This document shows positions 57,465 through 64,000 of a stretch of DNA of 64,000 bases, one piece after another. The stretch comes from Cyprinodon diabolis (lineage: Eukaryota > Chordata > Actinopteri > Cyprinodontiformes > Cyprinodontidae). Both the position numbers and the translations under genes were made by a program. The DNA is taken from assembly GCA_030533445.1 (NCBI GenBank), contig CM060069.1:30202837-30266836 (forward strand), in the 5' to 3' direction. The notes below the pieces were generated by a model. The model did no database searches. It had not been told where the DNA came from and saw only the letters and a list, made by a program, of their open reading frames with translations. Every line of letters starts with the position of its first letter. Positions within the stretch are counted from its first letter, which is position 1.

Positions 57465-57553
57465 AGAAACAAAGAAACAGGAAAGAAAGAAACAAAGAAA
57501 CAGACGAACAAATAAACAGACAAACAAATAAACACAAACAAACAAAGAAAGAA
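57465..57553 (+). repeat. A-rich low-complexity tract (GAAA/CAAA words)
   Basis: Irregular 'aagaaagaaacaaagaaaca' and 'aacaaataaacagacaaaca' words over about 90 bp. ORFs on both strands at 57304-57658 arise from it. Confidence 0.85.
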
Positions 57554-59932
57554 GGTTTGCTGTTGAAGCAGTTTCAGCGTCATATCTGCTCGGAAGTTTC
57601 TTGGAGATGGCCTTGGGGTGAAGGCAGGGAGGATCCATCTCACTCACCTTATTGCTAACCCTATGATGAGGATGAAGTTAGAAACACATTCAGTTGTCAT
57701 CTGGAACACGTCAAATACGTTGATATGCATAGGAGATATTTTTTGATAAGTTACATATAAGTTATGGACAAGTTACTCATAGGTTTTGGATAAGCTAGAC
57801 AGTATGACTTATGAGTAACACTTAACATATGTCACCGATCAAATAACTTACTTGTATCTTATGTCCCACATATGACCAAACACTGGCAAACATCAAGAAA
57901 ATTTATCATGCCAATAATTTCTAGACATACTTGCTGACCCATAGCTTATCCAAAGTATGCCGCGTTTTTGCTAGATTTTTCGTACGTCAGGCTTACACTG
58001 GCTAAATTGTCAAGGTGTGACAAGGGCTTAAATCAGTAGTTCCATTCAATTCAAAGATCGAACAACAGTGCAACCCTGGTTAGCACTCCTGCTGTTAATC
58101 AGAGAAAGCACAGGTCCATCTTCAACTGCAAACCTAAGGATAAAAGGGTGGTAAAATGCACTAAATGCAATGCTGGAATAACCGTTTCCATGGATGACAA
58201 AGGTGCTATGGGTCACGTTTCTCACATGGACACAGAAAAAAAAAAATTAAAGGCTGTGGGACTTGACATATGTTCCTCAGATACACTGAAATTTCAGATT
58301 TTCTTGGCATTTTTCTCACAGAAAACAGCTATTGAGAAACCTTTCCCACTCAGGGAGAGCTTCAGCTTCCTGTTTAGTCACTGAGGATTTTGCTTGTGCA
58401 ATATGATTTCAAAGACGCTTCATCAAAAATGTATTATAATCAGTACAACAGTAGGATTTCATGTTATATTACATTTTATGTAGTCATTGTCCAGAAAGGA
58501 AGAGTAAACCAGTAGAAATGTTGTCTGAGAGGAACAGGTATAGCGTAGTGCCCTAACTGCAAGGCCGACTCAGCAGGTGACAAAAGAATCTTTGATGGTC
58601 CCCACCTGAAGTGTTATTCGTCATGCAATCTCTATAAACCATTTTTTCTGATATTTTTCCCTGGTTCTAATATATGATAAATGATGCCCTTTACATCGAC
58701 GTTTTGATATCCTATGGTCTGATTTTCAAAACTTTGAAATTAGGCCAATTAAACTTTCTCTGCATTTATGGAATTTCCCCTCTTTGTTTTGAAATTTACT
58801 GGAACAATGTCTAATTCATTTAACAAGTATGGGATTCTCTTTTGTATCTATCTAATAGTTTATGTGGGGTAAAGATTCCTGATAGAAGCAACATTGCACA
58901 CTGCCAGGGAACTATATTACTTTTGTTTGCAGAGAAACTTTGGAAAACAGAGTTCGATGATGACTTTTGTTGCTTTTTTCCATTGTCCATTTAGTGGATG
59001 CTCTCCTTGGAAGACAGAGGGAAACGGATATGCTAAAACCTTTGTTATAGAGAGGACTTGAGAAGCGGTTTCTTGTAATCAACAAGGAGCTGAACCCAAG
59101 AAAAACTTTCAGTTAACTCATCTATGGCTCTCACCTATGATGATCATAAATTGGCACTTAGAAAAATGAAAAACCGGGCTCATTTGTGCTGTTAATAATT
59201 GTACCTTTTGTTGCAAACTAAGAGATGATTTCGTTCCAAATAATGAATTTACCAATTATGAAGGAGGATTATTGGTTGAAGAGTGACCTGGTGAACCCCT
59301 CTTTCTGCAACTCCAAGCGTCACCAAATTTAAATGATTAAAACTGGCAATTGTTGGTGCTGCTAAATACTACTAGCAATGCAAGCTGATAATGAGGAACA
59401 TCTCTTTGTTTATGCTTATGTTTACAAATACATATATTATACCAATACTGTATGTGCCACTAATCTAAATAAATAGAATCTGTCAGTGCTTATAGATATT
59501 TTATATTTTATTTTCTGTCCAATATAAAAATGTATGTTAATAATATTTAATAATATCAACTAATTATCAATATTGATATTAATAACATAATTATGTTACA
59601 TTAATACACTCCTTTTGCAGTTGCTCAGTGAGACCTTTTTTACGTTTCAATATTAAATCTGTAAACATGTGAACTTTAAGCTAAAAAATATAATAAATAT
59701 AACTTTGACCACAATACTTCGATCACAAAAGAAAATAAGATTCCAAAATATCCTTAATCTAAGCATATTTGTCTAGTTTACTGGTTTAAAATATCATGCA
59801 ATATTTTTGTGCTTAGTTTTAAGTTGTCTGAGCTCTTTTCTGCTCCTATTAACTTCAGGCCCACCCAAATAACTACATTTAAGTTTAATAAATTAGCAAA
59901 AGAAATCCTAATCTGTTTTCCCATTATGTCCT
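57554..59932. other. Non-coding DNA
   Basis: A donor-like GTGAGT occurs on the minus strand near 57645, without a convincing exon. 58140-58384 is open and includes a CTKC...HVSH pattern, noted under findings. The rest is AT-rich. Confidence 0.35.
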
Positions 59933-60690
59933 TGTCATGATCTTGGCACTGATGACTGGATTAATGGTTCATTCCTTTCATCCTGTATGGCTCCGCCCCT
60001 GCTCTAATAATTTCTCATCTGCGTCACCTGCTCTATTCAATATTTAAACTGCTTGCTGCCAGTCATCAGTGCCAGATTATTTGAGCCTTCAGTGAGAATT
60101 CTCTAGCATACCTGATTGCCTAATGCTGTCCCATTCTTCCCTCCGACCTTTGAGCCTGCCTGTACCTGTTTCAGACTTGTTTGACTCCTGCTGGTTTCTG
60201 CCTCTAGATTGAACCTGGATCTGCCTCCTGACTTTGACTTGGATTTCCCCTCGGTACCTCTTCATATCTCTATTCTTCTTCACTGGACTCCTGTGAATCT
60301 CTTCAACACCGGCTTTTTCTGTGTTTTCCAGACAGTCCCACCTTCCTTTGTCTGCTTGGATCTGCTCGTCAGCCAGTTCAACTGGCTTCAAGGCTTCGGC
60401 TCCTGTAACTCTCTGAGGGGCGTCCACTGTGTGCTGTTGGTAGCCATCTGGCTGGATTCCACTCCTTCTTCTGGGCAGAGACTGAACTCTAAGACCAGGT
60501 TATTGACTCCCAAGCTCTTTACCATCCTCTGTCAGATTAATGTGGTCATTAACCTGAATTTTCCCCCTACAGATTTTCCGGCCTTTCACGCCGTAGCTGC
60601 TATTGATCTGACATATATTAATAAACGCTTTTGAGAATTACACTTGTCTGTCTGCTTTGAATTCTAGGTCCCCAGTTTTTTGTCCTAACA
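59933..60690 (+). mobile_element. Solo LTR, family B (Gypsy-like), near complete
   Basis: 758 bp reading TGTCATGATCTTGG at the left and TCCTAACA at the right, so the ends fit TG...CA. It has a TATA-like 'tatttaaa' at 60041-60048 and AATAAA at 60620-60625, placed as expected for U3-R-U5. Flanking GTCCT and GTTCT may be a 5-bp target duplication with one change. No gag/pol is adjacent, so it is a solo LTR left by recombination. Partial minus-strand copies lie at 29234-29615 and 35940-36520. The ORFs inside on both strands are not genes. Confidence 0.65.
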
Positions 60691-63073
60691 GTTCTTGCAA
60701 ATGTAGTATAAAAAAATCCTTTATGGTCTTAGCCTTCTAAAGATTAGGCATTATGAACAAGTGCCATTTATGAAATCAAGACAATCTGCTTATCTAAGTC
60801 TTTGGAATTGTGTTCCTTTTTTTTGATGTTTTTTCTAAGAACAGGCCAAAAACATGAGAGCTAGTTCAACAAAAGTCTTTTAAGTGTAGTGTATTAGCGC
60901 CTTTGGTTTTAGATAAAAGAGTCTGTGATTCTAATGGCCTTTTAATAGTGTGTTTCTTTATTTTGTCCTCTAATAAAAGAATGACCAGGGATTTAATGTC
61001 TGACGTGATGTCTGTAAGGCCTTAAGCCTAGAGACAGTCCAGTTCTTCATTGAATTAGAAGTCATAAATCTGCCAGATATAATGAGCTGGAAGTTTAAGA
61101 ATTTCTCTCAGGGAAAGAAATGAATTGGTAGGCGGAGTGTTTATAAGAGGAAAAGCAGTTATGGTTTGCCATTCTAAAGATACTAGCTCATAGAAATGTA
61201 ATGGAGCATATACGGCTGATCATTTATCCTCGGGATATTTAGTCAGGATTAATTGTCTCAGTTTTACAAGGAGAGGTAATATTAAAAGAACATGATTAAA
61301 ACCTCATTTCAGTCCAGCAGGGATGTCTTACCAAACTCTACTTACTCTATGTACATCAGTTACTTTATCAACTTTAAGAGAAAAATGTAAGTGTGCAGTT
61401 TAAAATGCATTTTTTCTTTAAGTGCAAGAGTATGAGACAAATGAACTTTATCAGAAAATTGTAAACTTATATAGAAAAAAACTAACGGCATATTAAAAAG
61501 CATCAAAAAGAAAGCATATTGTGTTGTAATTTGTGGTTGGCTTAGATCAACCTATGACTAAAGTGCTTTTTAAATATGATTATAACACAGTCCAAAACTA
61601 TTAAAACTCCTTGAAGTGTTACTTATCTTTATAACACAGAAAACCATAAACATAAATTTTAAATGGTAAACATACCATTTAACAATGGATAACAGTTTAT
61701 TAATGTTCAATCCTAATTTTTAAACTGCATATAAACTATTTCTAAAAGTTAAATAGATTAAATTGCTCTACCATGTTAGTTTATCTCTAACCCAAATATC
61801 CCTAGCCTTCTTGCTAAATCTATTCTGATGTTAATTTATTTGCTCATGTTAGTTAAACCCATACCCTAACCCTAATTGGACTTAACGCAATCGACTGAAG
61901 CCTTTATTTTTATGTTAAATTGCCTTGTTTTGTTGGACTTACCTTAACATCACTGGGCTAAATCACTTAATAAAAAATATATATGTGTTATAAATGTTTA
62001 AGATGCAATTTATAAATAAATCAAACATTAATTAACTATCTGTTAATCATTAACAAATGCTGCCATTACCATTTATAAATTATAGTTATTGTAAAGTGTA
62101 GTGCTTTTAATTACATGCTACACTATCATCAGCATCAGTCTATTTCAAGTAGAGAAGTAAAAGGAAAATCACACAGTTTTGTATGTCAGAATTTATAATG
62201 TGTAATATTTTAATTGGATAGACTTTTTATATTTATTTTGGGATTTTTTTTACATATTTAAACAACTAAAGTTAACTAAAGTTAAAAAAAAATATTAATA
62301 TTGATAATATGGTACATCTCTTCTTCCAGGTAGTCTTGATAAGCCATTTTAAGTGGGCCCAACAGTAAAGGAGATTACAGTAAAGATTCAATAGAAAATA
62401 AAACATATAACCTCATACCAACATGAAGCTTTGTGTGGCTTTATGTTATAGATGATACAGTTGGCTGTTTTTTTTATTGTGTAGTCCTGTCTTTCTTTAC
62501 AACTTGGCTAATGGCTTTGCTCATACTTTATCTAACTGTTTTTGTTGTGTCCTTTTAAACCTGAAAACCTGGGCAAAGTAATCTATTGGACAAGTCAACC
62601 ACTACTTTCTTTTAATGTACTGTAGAACGTATTCCTGGATGAATGCATCTGCCCTATATTTTTGTCAGCTCTGTCTTCTTAAACTCCCAGTTGGTTGTTG
62701 AAAAGGCTATTCAGATCGAGACTGGTTCTATGGAGGATGTAACGAGTCACTTAAAAGAAAAACACCCGTTTCAAATTTAACATTTAAATCAAGCAAGTTA
62801 AAATCAAATTTGAAAAACATTATCTAAGTGAACGTTTAAAATTACATTTTTTTAGGATGTTTTGTAATTTGGTTTGGTTTATTATTAAACTATTATTAAA
62901 TAGTGGAATAAAAAAATGTATATTCAATATAGCTAAATGCATAAAACAAAATTGTAAGTCTGATTTTAAATAACTTTAAAAACATTATTAATTTTTCTAT
63001 TTCCATTTTTATTTTAAATAATTTTTTTGCATTTGCGTTTTCATTTCAATTAGCCCTCTCCATTTACAGGATC
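60691..63073. other. AT-rich non-coding DNA
   Basis: I see no gene, terminal repeat or tandem array in these 2.4 kb. Confidence 0.5.
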
Positions 63074-63260
63074 CTCTGGTCCCTGAACACACTGAAAACC
63101 AGTTGAGACAATCACAATTGCTCCTCAGATATAACCAGCTCTCGTCTTGGTTACTTTGAGAACCAAGTATATCAGTTTAAACAATGAGAGAGCTGGTTAA
63201 AAATGAGGAGCAACTGTGATTGGTTTAACTGGTCTCTTTAGTATTCAAAGGGACCAGAAG
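63074..63260. repeat. Inverted repeat, ~75-bp arms (MITE-like)
   Basis: The left arm 63074-63146 runs from 'ctctggtccct' to 'accagctctcg'. The right arm (about 63186-63260) is its complement, roughly 85% matched, with about 40 bp between. The strongest part pairs 'caatcacaattgctcctca' with 'tgaggagcaactgtgattg'. No target duplication is obvious. It may be a small foldback MITE or a transcribed hairpin. Confidence 0.65.
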
Positions 63261-63634
63261 GGGCATGGAAAAGGTACTGTACCTGGAGCAGGTAAAGCAA
63301 AAAGAAAATGCAATTTCAAAAAAGATCTGAAAATGGCAGTTAAAAAGAAAATGGAATAAGGAATTGCTTTTTTAAATGTGTGATTAGAAAAGGTATTTAT
63401 ATTCAGATTAATGAACTGTGTTTTTAAATATTCATATTGAAATAGGATTTGAAAGTCCATTTACAAATTCCATTATTTAATAATACATTAATCAATAAAA
63501 TTTATAATCCCTCTTCAATAATTCAATTTAGATTATGTAATTGGAACATGTTTTAAAAAATTGGATTTCATATTGCATGATTTACAGCTTGAAACTGAAA
63601 TGTCTGTTTTTCTTTTTTAGTAAATCTCTCATCC
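63261..63634. other. AT-rich non-coding DNA
   Basis: ORF 63245-63460 (minus) has no motif. No feature recognised. Confidence 0.45.
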
Positions 63635-63790
63635 ATATGGTTCTGCTGGAGATTTCTTCCTGTTAAAAGGGAGTTTTTCTCCCGACTCTCACTACATGTA
63701 TGCTAAGTATAAGAGATTGCTCCAATGTTAACAACACAATGCAAGTGACACCGTTGCTCTATGTTTATTCAGAAGAGAACAGTGCAAGGT
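63635..63790 (+). mobile_element. LINE 3' region (family L), copy 5, truncated
   Basis: 'ctgctggagatttcttcctg', 'ttaaaagggagtttttctcc' and 'gattgctccaatgttaacaa' match family L, but the 'gtaaagtgccttgag' end is missing. Confidence 0.55.
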
Positions 63791-63802
63791 CCATGACTAC
63801 AG

Positions 63803-63900
63803 AGTAAGGCAAGGCAAGGCAAATTTATTTGTATAGCTCAATTCAGTACAAAGACAATGCAAAGTGCTTTACATGATTAAAATACAGAAAGGTAAAACAG
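63803..63900 (-). mobile_element. LINE 3' end (family M), antisense
   Basis: 'aaggcaaggcaaggcaaatt' then 'tatttgtatagctcaattca' and 'gcaaagtgctttacatgatt' is the antisense of a common fish LINE tail ending in a simple CTTGC repeat. It abuts the family L fragment. Confidence 0.6.
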
Positions 63901-64000
63901 AATCAAAGCAAGTAGGAAAAAATAAAAAATAAATTAAATAAAATAAAAAATGTAGAAACAAAAAAGAATATTAAAAACAGTTGGACTAAAGAAAATATGT
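63901..64000. other. A-rich end of window
   Basis: AAAT-type low-complexity sequence, probably still part of the flanking repeat. Confidence 0.5.

Noticed and set aside
57304..57658. Several Leu/Phe/Val-rich or Lys-rich ORFs
   Set aside because: Arise from the A-rich GAAA/CAAA tract.
60089..60634. 112- and 141-codon ORFs on opposite strands
   Set aside because: Both lie inside the solo LTR at 59933-60690 and have no gag, pol or env motif.

Overview
The window looks like vertebrate nuclear DNA, almost certainly from a teleost fish. It is AT-rich, has no operons or long multi-gene ORFs, and is built mostly of repeats. It carries three full-length Tc1/mariner elements, LINE 3' ends ending in the 'cactatataaataaa...ttgaattgaa' style common in fish, a tRNA-derived SINE, Gypsy-like solo LTRs, TTAA-flanked non-autonomous DNA transposons, and an intronless RING plus PRY-SPRY TRIM gene of the type expanded in teleosts. 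Species cannot be told from this sequence.

Layout. 1-7 kb is AT-rich non-coding DNA with a CTCF-type site and one candidate 63-nt exon on the minus strand (5947-6009). A DD36E Tc1-like element with an intact transposase lies at 7047-8267 (minus). 8.3-25 kb holds a 13-bp-TSD retroposon, a LINE reverse-transcriptase fragment running into a compound (CTAT)n(CTGT)n microsatellite, two TTAA-flanked DNA elements and several LINE/SINE tails. 25.2-26.3 kb is a 1-kb foldback element with long inverted arms and an internal duplication. 26-38 kb carries a SINE, several solo-LTR-like segments of two families, a dead Tc1 copy and a degenerate minisatellite.

The only clear host-type gene is a 360-codon single-exon TRIM-like gene at 39691-40773 (plus). 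It has a complete RING and a complete PRY-SPRY, but B-box 2 and the coiled coil are missing, apparently by in-frame deletion. An IRF/ISRE-like site lies about 210 bp upstream and a poly(A) signal at 41688. Downstream are a second Tc1-like element (46932-48543) with 202-bp terminal inverted repeats that are identical by eye, a degenerate local tandem array (about 49.6-51.1 kb), a candidate terminal exon with its own poly(A) signal (51655-51814, AATAAA at 51941), a third Tc1-like element (53475-54722), a near-perfect 90-bp-arm palindrome flanked by a 13-bp target duplication (55947-56192), and a solo LTR at 59933-60690.

The genes do not form a pathway: each transposase acts on its own terminal repeats, and the TRIM gene would act separately, probably in innate immunity if it is functional. 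The best leads are the palindromic retroposon insertion, the TRIM gene lacking its dimerisation region, the young Tc1 with identical TIRs, the foldback element, and two unassigned exon candidates that may belong to host genes with very large introns.
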